Assembly: GCF_036174265.1 (NCBI RefSeq)
Contig: NZ_CP108055.1
Span: 4,712,001-4,776,000 of the forward strand
Origin: Streptomyces sp. NBC_00285
GTDB lineage: Bacteria; Actinomycetota; Actinomycetes; Streptomycetales; Streptomycetaceae
DNA: 64,000 nt
Direction: 5' to 3'
Part shown: one piece after another, positions 50,270-58,379 of the stretch
Numbering within the stretch: position 1 is the first letter of the stretch
Layout: every line of letters begins with the position of its first letter
Notes under the pieces: model-generated
Databases searched by the model: none
The model's input: only the letters and a program-made list of their open reading frames with translations
What the model was told of the DNA's origin: nothing
Program-made: the position numbers and the translations under genes

Positions 50270-51139
50270 TCAACGGGCGTATTCCCGGGCGTACTCCTTG
50301 GCGAGGTCCTCGATCAGCTGACGCGACTGGTCGACGTTGAGCGCCTGCGCCCTCAAGTGCTCGTACATCACGGTGTACTTCTGCACGTCGTGCGCCTTCT
50401 CCAGGTACAGGTCGCTGGTGACACCCTCGATGTAGACGACGCTGGAGTCCGCCGCGTCCGAGAACTCCAGGATGGAGTACTGACCGCTGAGCCCGGGGTG
50501 CGCGCCGACGTCGAACGGCAGGACCTGCACGGTGATATGGGGCTGCTGGGACATCTCGACGAGGTACTCCAGCTGCTCACGCATGATCTGCCGGCCGCCG
50601 ACGACCCGGCGCAGGGACGCCTCGTCCAGGACCACCCACAGTCGCAGCGGGTCCTGTTCGGCGGCGACCCGGCTCTGCCGGCGCAACCGGACCTCGACGC
50701 GCTTGTCGTTCTCCGTCTCCGTCGCCTCGGGTGCGCCGCCGCGCACGATGGCCTCGGCGTACGGCCGGGTCTGCAACAGGCCGGTGATGATCTGGGGTTC
50801 GTACACGCGCAGTGACTCGGCGTCGGTCTCCAGACCGATGTAGACGCTGTACGGGATGTCCCCGAACGCGTGCCACCAGCCCTGCTGCCGCGAGTCCTTG
50901 GCCATTTGCATGAGGGACTCGACGATGCGCTGGTCCTCGACCTCGTACACACCGCACAGGTCGCGGACGTCACGCTGGCTGATGCTGCGCCGGCCGTTCT
51001 CCAGCCGGCTGATCTTCGACTGCGACACCAGCAGGCGTTCGGCGACCTCTTCGGCCGTCATGCCCTTGAGCTCACGGAGCCTGCGCAGCTCCTGGCCCAG
51101 CCGGCGCCGCCTCACGGTGGGATTCACATTGGACGCCAC
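50270..51139 (-). CDS. XRE-family regulator with DUF5753
   Basis: 289 aa. N-terminal Cro/C1 HTH (LRRLRELKGMTAEEVAERLL, VSQSKISRLENGRRSISQRD), then the DUF5753 ligand or partner domain (IITGLLQTRPYAEAIVRGG, VVLDEASLRRVVGGRQIM, LPFDVGAHPGLSGQYSILEF). One of the many Streptomyces Scr1/BldB-associated XRE-DUF397 pairs, with roles in development and secondary metabolism. The DUF397 gene is 190 bp downstream. Confidence 0.93.
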   Translation of the reverse strand: MASNVNPTVRRRRLGQELRRLRELKGMTAEEVAERLLVSQSKISRLENGRRSISQRDVRDLCGVYEVEDQRIVESLMQMAKDSRQQGWWHAFGDIPYSVYIGLETDAESLRVYEPQIITGLLQTRPYAEAIVRGGAPEATETENDKRVEVRLRRQSRVAAEQDPLRLWVVLDEASLRRVVGGRQIMREQLEYLVEMSQQPHITVQVLPFDVGAHPGLSGQYSILEFSDAADSSVVYIEGVTSDLYLEKAHDVQKYTVMYEHLRAQALNVDQSRQLIEDLAKEYAREYAR

Positions 51140-51477
51140 GGGACGTGCACCTCCGGCTGCGTGCCTCGTTCTTGACTTTGCGTATCTGCTGTTGAGCAGA
51201 CTGCCACCAAGGTGCTTATTACCGCTGGGAAACCGCGTATATGCGCCGCGTGCACGTCAGTTGAGAACAACGTGGCGGACAGGGCCCGGACATGCGGCCG
51301 CGCGGGGCGTCGGAACCCGACACGCCCGATGTACGGACGTACGGTTCCGTCGCCCCGCGCGGACCAGCGGCTCCCGGACCGGTCCTGGGGACTGAAGGTG
51401 CGGCGGCGCTGAGTGGTGCGGGTCGTGCGGTCGTGCGGGTCGTGCTGTCCCGACCGTGCGTGCCGTGGAACTGCGGC
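51140..51477. other. Intergenic region upstream of XRE and downstream of GPP34
   Basis: About 340 bp; the promoter of the XRE gene must lie at its left end (AT-richer part 51170-51230, TTGAGCAGAC). No further gene is seen. Confidence 0.4.
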
Positions 51478-52233
51478 TCAGTGAGCCACGGCGCGCGCCA
51501 TCGGTCCTCGGCGCGGTTGCATCGGAACGCCGCGAGCGGGTTCCGGTGCGGGCCTGACTCCCGGGGCGGCCTGACGGCCGACGGGTGCCGGGCTGCGGCG
51601 CGGCTGCGCCGCCACGCCGTTCTGGACGTCCATCACCGCGTGCGCGACGAGACCGCCCATCGGGTCGTGCCTGATGAGGTCCCGCAGCCGGGAGCGCGAG
51701 GATCGTCCCTCGTTGCCCGGATACAGGTGCTTGCCGAGGCCGACCGCGTGTGCCAGGGCGGCGAGCGCTGCGGTCCGCGGGTCCGGCGGTACGCCGGTGC
51801 GGATCGCCGAATCCAGCCGGGCCTTGATCTCCCGGCTGATCTCGTTGTCCGTCGCCTGGTAGCGAGTCGTCGGCAGCACTCCGCACATCTGTCCCGCCAC
51901 GGCATGCACCATGCCGCACCGCTCGAGATGCGAGAGGTAGGTCTGACGGAGCCCCAGTCGTGGCCCGCCGATCCAGTTCACTGCCCGCACGGGAGCGCCA
52001 CGCCTTCGCAGCAACTCCAACGCGCAGTCCAAAGTCGGATCTCCAGTCGGCCGTGGGGCTACCACGGCGATACGATCCCCGTCTGGGGCTATCCGTCCGG
52101 CCAGCGCCAGCTCTACTAGCTGTGCTCCGGCCAGTCCGAGGTCGAGCGACTGCGGCTGTGCGGTGGTACCCGTGGTCGGGTCCAACGCCAGCAGTAGAAG
52201 CTCCTCCGGAAGCGTTCTGCGGCTCCTGCCCAT
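51478..52233 (-). CDS. GPP34-family phosphoprotein
   Basis: 251 aa. LPEELLLLALDPTTGTTAQP, LGLAGAQLVELALAGRIAPD and the LERCGMVHA helix match the GPP34/VPS74-like fold, which binds phosphatidylinositol phosphates in eukaryotes. Streptomyces has several of unknown role. The C-terminal 50 residues are Pro/Arg-rich and disordered. Soluble, perhaps membrane-associated. Confidence 0.9.
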   Translation of the reverse strand: MGRSRRTLPEELLLLALDPTTGTTAQPQSLDLGLAGAQLVELALAGRIAPDGDRIAVVAPRPTGDPTLDCALELLRRRGAPVRAVNWIGGPRLGLRQTYLSHLERCGMVHAVAGQMCGVLPTTRYQATDNEISREIKARLDSAIRTGVPPDPRTAALAALAHAVGLGKHLYPGNEGRSSRSRLRDLIRHDPMGGLVAHAVMDVQNGVAAQPRRSPAPVGRQAAPGVRPAPEPARGVPMQPRRGPMARAVAH

Positions 52234-52482
52234 CCATGCCTCCCCGCGTGGATGAAAGACAGGGTGACCCCTCTCACATTGGTCTGTCGAGGGTGCGTGA
52301 CCTGTTTGTAGTGGAACCAGTAGGTATGTCGTTCTCGTCTACCGCTTGGGACAGCCCCACACACAGGACACTGGTACATGGTTCGGACAGCGTGGTGTGG
52401 CGGTTGCCCGGGCGGCGATTCAACGGTTCGGCGGACGCACGGTGACGGATACCCATCACGTGCGGCACATGAGGAGGCATCG

Positions 52483-54948
52483 GTGGCGGGCGAGTCCCCC
52501 GACAGGTCGAAGCAGCACGAGTCGTCGGGAGAACCGACGTCGGGGAGCGCGAGTCCGGTTCCCGAGGCGAGGAGCGCGCCTCCCGACCCCCGGCTGGCGG
52601 TGGCACGGGAGTCCATCTCCCTCGGAGGCGTCGACACCGCCACGAGGATCTTCTCGGTACGAGAACTCCCGACGGCCCCCGAGGAGGCCTCTGAGGGCCC
52701 CGTAGAGGCCGGAGCGGAGGGTTCGGGCACCGGGAGGGCCGAGAACGACACTCCGGCCCCGGAGGAGCGCCCTGAGCCCTCCGCCGGGCGCGACGCGCGC
52801 CTCCGTGACGCGGTGGCGGCATGGGTGTCCACGGGGGACGACCCCGAGGACACCCCCGACCCGGCCGACAAGACCCCGAAGACCGAGACCGACACGGACG
52901 ACGCGGACGACGCGGACGACGAAACCGAGGGTGCCGCCGACGCCGAAGCCGACGCAAGCAGCGTGAAGGCCGACACCGAGCCGGAGGCCGAAGCGGAGAC
53001 CGAGCCGGAGGCCGAAGCAGAGGCCGAGCCGGAGGCTGAAGCGAAGACCGACCCGGAAGCCGAGGCAGAGGCAGAGACCGAGCCGGAGGCCGACCCGGAA
53101 GCCGAAGCAGAGGCCGAGCCGGAAGCCGAGGCAGAGGCCGAGCCGGAAGCCGAGGCAGAGTCGGAGCCGGAGACCGCGGCCGACGCGGACACGGCGGCCG
53201 ACACCGACGTCGCCGACACGGACGTAGCCGACGCAGCCCCTGCCGACGACGAGCACGACCCGGACGCCGGCGACCCGGACGCCCCAGGGGCGCGGGGAAC
53301 TGCGCGACCAGCCCCCACCCAGCCGCAGAAAACCGAAGACCCCCGCGGCAAGGGCGCGACCCCCAAGGCCGACGTAGCCGACACGGCGGACAAGGCCGAC
53401 ACGGCGGACGCGGCCGACGGCGATCAACCGCCCGTCGACCAGCCCACCGCCGTCTTCAAGGCCCCCCGGCCCGCCGTGGACCAGCCCACCACCACGCTGA
53501 AGATCGGCAAGACCGCGGCACCCAAGCCGCCGACCGAGGCCGAGCGGACGAGCAAGTTCGTCGCGCTGAAGCCGCTGGACGAGGCCCGCGAGGCCCGCCC
53601 GAAGGCGGACGTGACCGCGGTCGTCCCCCAGGTCGGTCCGGAGCGGACCACGCAGCAGCCGCTGCCGCCGAGGCCCCCGCTCGACCTGCTGGCCGAGCTG
53701 ACCAACACCCCGCCGCCCCCGCCCAGCCCCCTGCGTACCGTCGCGCGCCGGCTGAAGATCTGGACGCCCCTCGTCCTGCTGCTCGTGGTCGTGTTCGCAG
53801 TCGTGCAGAACCTGCGCGCGCTGCCCGCGCCCACGCTCAAGCTCGCCGCCCAGCAGACGTACACCTTCGAGGGCGGCGAGGTCGACATCCCCTGGCCCAC
53901 GTACGGAGAGGCCGCGCTGGACGTGCAGGGCGTCGGCACCTTCGGCTCGTCCGGTGACCAGAAGCCCGTGCCGATCGCGAGCGTCGCGAAGGTGATGACC
54001 GCGTACATCATCCTGCGCGACCACCCGCTCAAGTCCGGCGCCGACGGCCCGAAGATCAAGATCGACCAGGCAGCCCAGGACCAGGTCACGGCCAAGGACG
54101 AGTCCACGGTCCCCGTGACCGCGGGCGACAGCATCACCCAGCGCGAGGCGCTCACGGACGTCCTGATCGCGTCCGCGAACAACGTCGCGCGACTGCTCGC
54201 CCGCTGGGACTCCGGGTCCGAGAAGGAGTTCGTGGCGAAGATGAACGCCACCGCCAAGGACCTCGGCATGACCAACACCATGTACACCGACCCGTCGGGC
54301 CTGAACAACACGACGGTGAGCACGGCCGTGGACCAGGTGAAGCTGGCCAGGACGGCGATGGAGCTGCCCGCCTTCCGCGAGGTCGCGGCCGTGATGTCGT
54401 ACTACGACTACAAGGACAACAAGCACAACAACTACAACCGCCTGGTGGGCTACAACAACGTCGTCGGCATCAAGACCGGCACCACCACCTCCGCCCTCGG
54501 CAACCTCGTCTTCGCCGCGAAGAAGGACGTCAACGGCAAGACCCACCGGATCATCGGCGCCGTGGTGCGGCAGCGCGCGGGCGGTGAGGACAACACGATC
54601 CTCTCGGGCGCCCTGGACGCGGGCAAACAGCTGATCCTGGCGGCCCAGGACGCGCTGAAGTCCGCGACGATCCTCAAGAAGGGCGACGTCGTCGGGTACG
54701 TGGACGACGGGCTCGGCGGCCACACCCCGGTCGTGCTGACCAAGGACGTCACCGCCGTCGGCTGGTCCGGCCTGAAGGTGAAGCTGTCCTTCGCCGCCGA
54801 CGACGTACCGCACACCGCGAAGGCCGGCACCAAGGTCGGCACGCTCACCGTCGGCGACGGTGACGGCGGCGCTGTCGAGGTTCCGGTCACCCTCCAGAAG
54901 GATCTGGCCGAACCGGGCTTCGCCGACAAGCTGACCCGCGTCGGCTGA
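52483..54948 (+). CDS. D-alanyl-D-alanine carboxypeptidase (S11) with a long acidic N-terminal region
   Basis: 821 aa from GTG 52483 after GAGGAGG. About 425 residues precede one membrane helix (WTPLVLLLVVVFAVVQNL, about 428-446). They are cytoplasmic, disordered and very acidic, with an EPEAEAEAEPEAEA-type repeat (about 160-235). The extracellular domain has SVAK (Ser500), SAN (564-566) and KTG (664-666), the S11 penicillin-binding-protein motifs, and ends with a beta-sandwich. It trims the terminal D-Ala of peptidoglycan stem peptides. A hairpin terminator follows. Confidence 0.93.
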   Translation: MAGESPDRSKQHESSGEPTSGSASPVPEARSAPPDPRLAVARESISLGGVDTATRIFSVRELPTAPEEASEGPVEAGAEGSGTGRAENDTPAPEERPEPSAGRDARLRDAVAAWVSTGDDPEDTPDPADKTPKTETDTDDADDADDETEGAADAEADASSVKADTEPEAEAETEPEAEAEAEPEAEAKTDPEAEAEAETEPEADPEAEAEAEPEAEAEAEPEAEAESEPETAADADTAADTDVADTDVADAAPADDEHDPDAGDPDAPGARGTARPAPTQPQKTEDPRGKGATPKADVADTADKADTADAADGDQPPVDQPTAVFKAPRPAVDQPTTTLKIGKTAAPKPPTEAERTSKFVALKPLDEAREARPKADVTAVVPQVGPERTTQQPLPPRPPLDLLAELTNTPPPPPSPLRTVARRLKIWTPLVLLLVVVFAVVQNLRALPAPTLKLAAQQTYTFEGGEVDIPWPTYGEAALDVQGVGTFGSSGDQKPVPIASVAKVMTAYIILRDHPLKSGADGPKIKIDQAAQDQVTAKDESTVPVTAGDSITQREALTDVLIASANNVARLLARWDSGSEKEFVAKMNATAKDLGMTNTMYTDPSGLNNTTVSTAVDQVKLARTAMELPAFREVAAVMSYYDYKDNKHNNYNRLVGYNNVVGIKTGTTTSALGNLVFAAKKDVNGKTHRIIGAVVRQRAGGEDNTILSGALDAGKQLILAAQDALKSATILKKGDVVGYVDDGLGGHTPVVLTKDVTAVGWSGLKVKLSFAADDVPHTAKAGTKVGTLTVGDGDGGAVEVPVTLQKDLAEPGFADKLTRVG

Positions 54949-54972
54949 GCGGAAACGGGACGGACGCACCGT

Positions 54973-55018
54973 GCGGCCCGTCGGCCGGACCCTGTCGGGG
55001 TTCCGGTCGGCGGGCCGC
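54973..55018 (+). terminator. Terminator after the carboxypeptidase
   Basis: 17-bp arms GCGGCCCGTCGGCCGGA and TCCGGTCGGCGGGCCGC, two G-U pairs. Confidence 0.75.
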
Positions 55019-55101
55019 GTGCTAGCGTCACGAACCGGGGCAGGCAGCCGCTGGGACGCGGCCGGGACATGAAGACGGGACACCACGGGGAGTGCCTTCA
55101 G

Positions 55102-56952
55102 GTGGCCACTGCGGAGCCGACACGCGCCGACGACACCGACCCTGGGCCGGGCGCCGGCCCGCGAATACGCGTGCCCGCGGAAACTGACACCGGGACCGGC
55201 GGACCCCTCCGGGGCAGGGCGCGGGCCGGGGCCGCAGTCCTCGCGCTGCGCGAGCGTCTGCTGCGCCATCCGGTGCTCTCCCTCACCGTGCTCTCCGGCG
55301 TCCTCCACATCGTCTGGTTCTTCACGTTCGCGAACAGTGGCGGCGACCTGGCGGCGCAGGACGCGTGGGCGGAGTTCGTGGGCCGGCACCCCGACTCCGC
55401 GTACAACCTGGCCTGGTACGGCGGCATGCACCCGGTGTCGTACAGCATCGTCTCGCCGTATCTGATGTCGGTTCTCGGCGTCCGTACGACGATGATGCTG
55501 GCCGGGACCGTCTCGGCCGGGCTGCTGACGATGATCCTCATCCGCAGCCGGTCGGTGAAGAACCCGCTGTGGGCCTCGCTGGCGGGCGTGTTCGCCTTCC
55601 TGTGCAACGCGGCCTCGGGCCGGGTGACCTTCGGGCTGGGCACCATGTTCGCGCTCGGCGCGGTCGCCGTCGTCTTCTGCTGGCCGCACCGCCTGCGCTA
55701 CAAACGCTGGGCCAAGGCGGCCTGCGCGGCCCCGCTCGCCGCCCTCGCGACCATGGCGTCTCCGGTGGCCGGCCTGTTCGTGGGCCTGGTGGCGGTCGCC
55801 CTCTTCCTGCAGAAACGGCGCCCCGGCGCCTGGGCGCTGGGTATCGCGCCCACCGCCGTCGTGGCCCTGTCGGCCTGGCTCTTCCCCTTCGCCGGCACCC
55901 AGCCGATGAAGATCACCTCAATGCTGCTGCCGCTGACGTACGGCCTCCTCGTCTACTTCCTCGCGCCGCGCGAGTGGACGACCGTCCGGATCACGGCCGG
56001 GGTGTACAGCCTCTCGGTGGTCCTGGTGTGGCTGGTGAGCTCCCAGATCGGCTCCAACATCTCGCGGCTGCCGATGCTGTTCGCGGGGGTGGCCCTGGCG
56101 GCCGCGCTGCCGTTCACGGTGCCGCGTTCCCGCAAGTGGTACCTCGTCGTCGCCGCCTTCCTCGGCTTCACCGTCTGGATCGGCTTCAAGTCCGTCGACG
56201 ACGTCGTCCATACGACCCCCACGGCGTCCTGGGCCCGCGAGCTGGCCCCCCTCGTCAACGAACTCCAGGGCGTCGGCGCCGAGAAGGGCCGCGTCGAGGT
56301 CGTACCGGCCGCCTCCCACCGTGAGGCGTCCGCGCTCGCGCCGTACGTCAACCTCGCCCGGGGCTGGAACCGGCAGGCCGACATGGAACGCAACCCGCTC
56401 TTCTACGACGACACCCTGAACTCCGCGAACTACCACGAGTGGCTGCAGCGTTGGGCCGTGCACTTCGTGGTCGTGCCGAAGGACGAGCCCGACGGGGACG
56501 GCGGTGAGCGGGAGCGGGAGCTGGTCCAGCGCGGGATGCCGTATCTGAAGCAGATCTGGGGCGACGCGAACTGGCAGCTGTTCCAGGTGACCGACCCGGC
56601 GCCGCTCGCCTCGCCGAACACGGTCGTCGACCGGGCCGCGCAGGGTGAGATGACGATGCGGGTGAAGAAGGCGGGCCGGATCGTCATCCGGATCCCTTAC
56701 TCGCCGTGGCTGTCGATCGTCGACGCGGAGGGCAAGAAGCTGAAGGCTCCGCAGGAGACGGAGGCGTCGAAGAACCGGGCCGACGGGGAGCCGAAGGCGT
56801 TCGCCAACGTCAACGGGTGCCTGCTGGAGACGCCGGAGGACGCTGACGGGGACAAGTGGACGATGTTGCTGGCGCCGAAGGCGGGGACGTATCGGTTGGC
56901 CGCGCCGTACACCGTGCCGCGTGGGACGCCTTGTCCGGACGAGCTGAAGTGA
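55102..56952 (+). CDS. Polytopic membrane protein, GT-C-like
   Basis: 616 aa from GTG 55102 after GGGGAG; ATG 55069 is an alternative. One N-terminal helix (VLSLTVLSGVLHIVWFFTFA), an Asp/Glu-bearing loop (GGDLAAQDAWAEF), then about nine more helices and a soluble C-terminal domain of about 200 residues. The loop acidic residues and topology recall GT-C glycosyltransferases that use polyprenyl-linked donors. Often named MFS transporter in Streptomyces genomes without good reason. Likely a cell-envelope function next to the carboxypeptidase. Confidence 0.75.
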   Translation: MATAEPTRADDTDPGPGAGPRIRVPAETDTGTGGPLRGRARAGAAVLALRERLLRHPVLSLTVLSGVLHIVWFFTFANSGGDLAAQDAWAEFVGRHPDSAYNLAWYGGMHPVSYSIVSPYLMSVLGVRTTMMLAGTVSAGLLTMILIRSRSVKNPLWASLAGVFAFLCNAASGRVTFGLGTMFALGAVAVVFCWPHRLRYKRWAKAACAAPLAALATMASPVAGLFVGLVAVALFLQKRRPGAWALGIAPTAVVALSAWLFPFAGTQPMKITSMLLPLTYGLLVYFLAPREWTTVRITAGVYSLSVVLVWLVSSQIGSNISRLPMLFAGVALAAALPFTVPRSRKWYLVVAAFLGFTVWIGFKSVDDVVHTTPTASWARELAPLVNELQGVGAEKGRVEVVPAASHREASALAPYVNLARGWNRQADMERNPLFYDDTLNSANYHEWLQRWAVHFVVVPKDEPDGDGGERERELVQRGMPYLKQIWGDANWQLFQVTDPAPLASPNTVVDRAAQGEMTMRVKKAGRIVIRIPYSPWLSIVDAEGKKLKAPQETEASKNRADGEPKAFANVNGCLLETPEDADGDKWTMLLAPKAGTYRLAAPYTVPRGTPCPDELK

Positions 56953-57081
56953 TCAACGCAGTGTGATCAGCGCAGTTGATCCACATAGGTGTCCGCGCCC
57001 GGGGCGGTCGGGACGAAAGGCGCCGGCAGTTCCGCGCGCCCGAGTCCTTCAGACGGACTCGAACCGCATCCCTCTCCAAAT

Positions 57082-57096
57082 CTGACGCCCAGTCAG
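57082..57096. promoter_or_regulatory. Shared operator, copy 1
   Basis: CTGAC-GCCCA-GTCAG, perfect dyad 14 bp before the 57110 ATG. It differs from the copy at 60881-60895 by one base. Confidence 0.65.
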
Positions 57097-57109
57097 GTAG
57101 ACCGGACTC

Positions 57110-57967
57110 ATGACAGAGGATGCGACGCACACCGATGAGACCCTCAGCCGCACGTACGCGGAACTGGCCGCCGTCGGCCCCTATGGAGCCGACCTCGGGC
57201 ATGCCCTGATCACCATGGTCGAGCCGCACCCGGGCCATGAACGACAGTACAATCGTTGGTACGAAGACGATCACTTCATCGCCGGCGCGATGGCCATGCC
57301 GTGGATGTACGCGGGCCGCCGCTGGGTCGCCACCCGGGACCTGCAACTCCTGCGCTACCCCGCGGCCTCCTCGGTCGCACAGCCGGTGACGGCAGGGTGC
57401 TACATCTCCGTCTACTGGATGACCGCCGGCCGCTACAACGACCACATGCGGTGGACCGTGAGCATCAACAAACGACTCAACCGTGACCACCGCGTCTTCC
57501 AGGAACGTACGCACGTTTTCACCGCCTTCCAGGATCACGCCGTGACGGTCTACCGCGACGGCGACCACGGCCCCCGAGACATCCACGCCCTCGACCACCC
57601 CTACGCCGGGCTCATCGTCCAGGTCATCGACAGCAACTCCCCCGACCAGCGCGGGGAACTGCTCGCCTGGCTGCGCGACGACCACCTTCCGAAACGGCTG
57701 GCAGGCTCGCCCGCGGCCCTGGTGACCGCCTTCGCGCCGACGCCGTTGCCCCTGGACCGGATGACCTATGTCAAACAGGTCGAGGGGGTCGGGACCCGGC
57801 TGACCCTGCTGTGGTTCCTCGAAGACGATCCGCGCGACAACTGGCGCGACCACTTCGCGGACCTGGACACGGCGGTGGCGGCGTCCGGCCTGGGCGAGGT
57901 GCAGTTCATGGCACCGTTCATACCGACGGTGCCCGGGACCGACCGCCATGTGGACGAGTTGCGGTGA
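57110..57967 (+). CDS. Hypothetical dimeric alpha/beta-barrel-like protein
   Basis: 285 aa, soluble. LITMVEPHPGHERQYNRWYE and then DDHFIAGAMAMPWMYAGRRW has the GxExxxNRWYxDxH pattern of EthD/ABM-type ferredoxin-like barrels; a second half (PYAGLIVQVIDSNSPDQRGE ... LAWLRDDHLP) repeats it. Such proteins occur in aromatic and steroid catabolism. Its promoter dyad CTGAC-N5-GTCAG is shared with the SDR gene 3.8 kb downstream, so both probably answer to one TetR-type regulator. No precise function. Confidence 0.65.
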   Translation: MTEDATHTDETLSRTYAELAAVGPYGADLGHALITMVEPHPGHERQYNRWYEDDHFIAGAMAMPWMYAGRRWVATRDLQLLRYPAASSVAQPVTAGCYISVYWMTAGRYNDHMRWTVSINKRLNRDHRVFQERTHVFTAFQDHAVTVYRDGDHGPRDIHALDHPYAGLIVQVIDSNSPDQRGELLAWLRDDHLPKRLAGSPAALVTAFAPTPLPLDRMTYVKQVEGVGTRLTLLWFLEDDPRDNWRDHFADLDTAVAASGLGEVQFMAPFIPTVPGTDRHVDELR

Positions 57968-58379
57968 ACCCAGGCCCGGCAGCGCGACAGCGCAGCCCGT
58001 AGGAGGTTCGGAGGGGACTGCCTTCCTCCGGATCGGCCCCAGCGCCACGAGCCGAGGACGCGGGGGTGACCTTCGACACGTCGGAGGTCTTCCGCCGGGC
58101 CGGTGGTTTCATCCGGCAGTCATTTCCCCGCCAGTTGCTCCCAGCGCACTGTTCCCGCAGGACGGGCACGTGTCACCCGACCTCTGACGCAATGTCAAAT
58201 CGACTGTCCATGGCATGAGTTGTGCGGAACGTCTTCGTCCAGGGAACATTCGACGGTTGCCGACAAACACTCTCATGAGGCGTTTCAGCCTCTACTCTGC
58301 TGCCAGACCCCCACAGGGCCTTCCCCCGTGGCGTGGGCGGGATTCCCGCCCGTACCACCGAGAACAGGCGGCCGAGGGC
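57968..58379. other. Intergenic region upstream of the kinase
   Basis: About 410 bp. It carries GGCATGAGTTGTGCGGAACG and other AT-richer words near 58190-58300 that may include the kinase promoter. No gene is supported. Confidence 0.4.
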
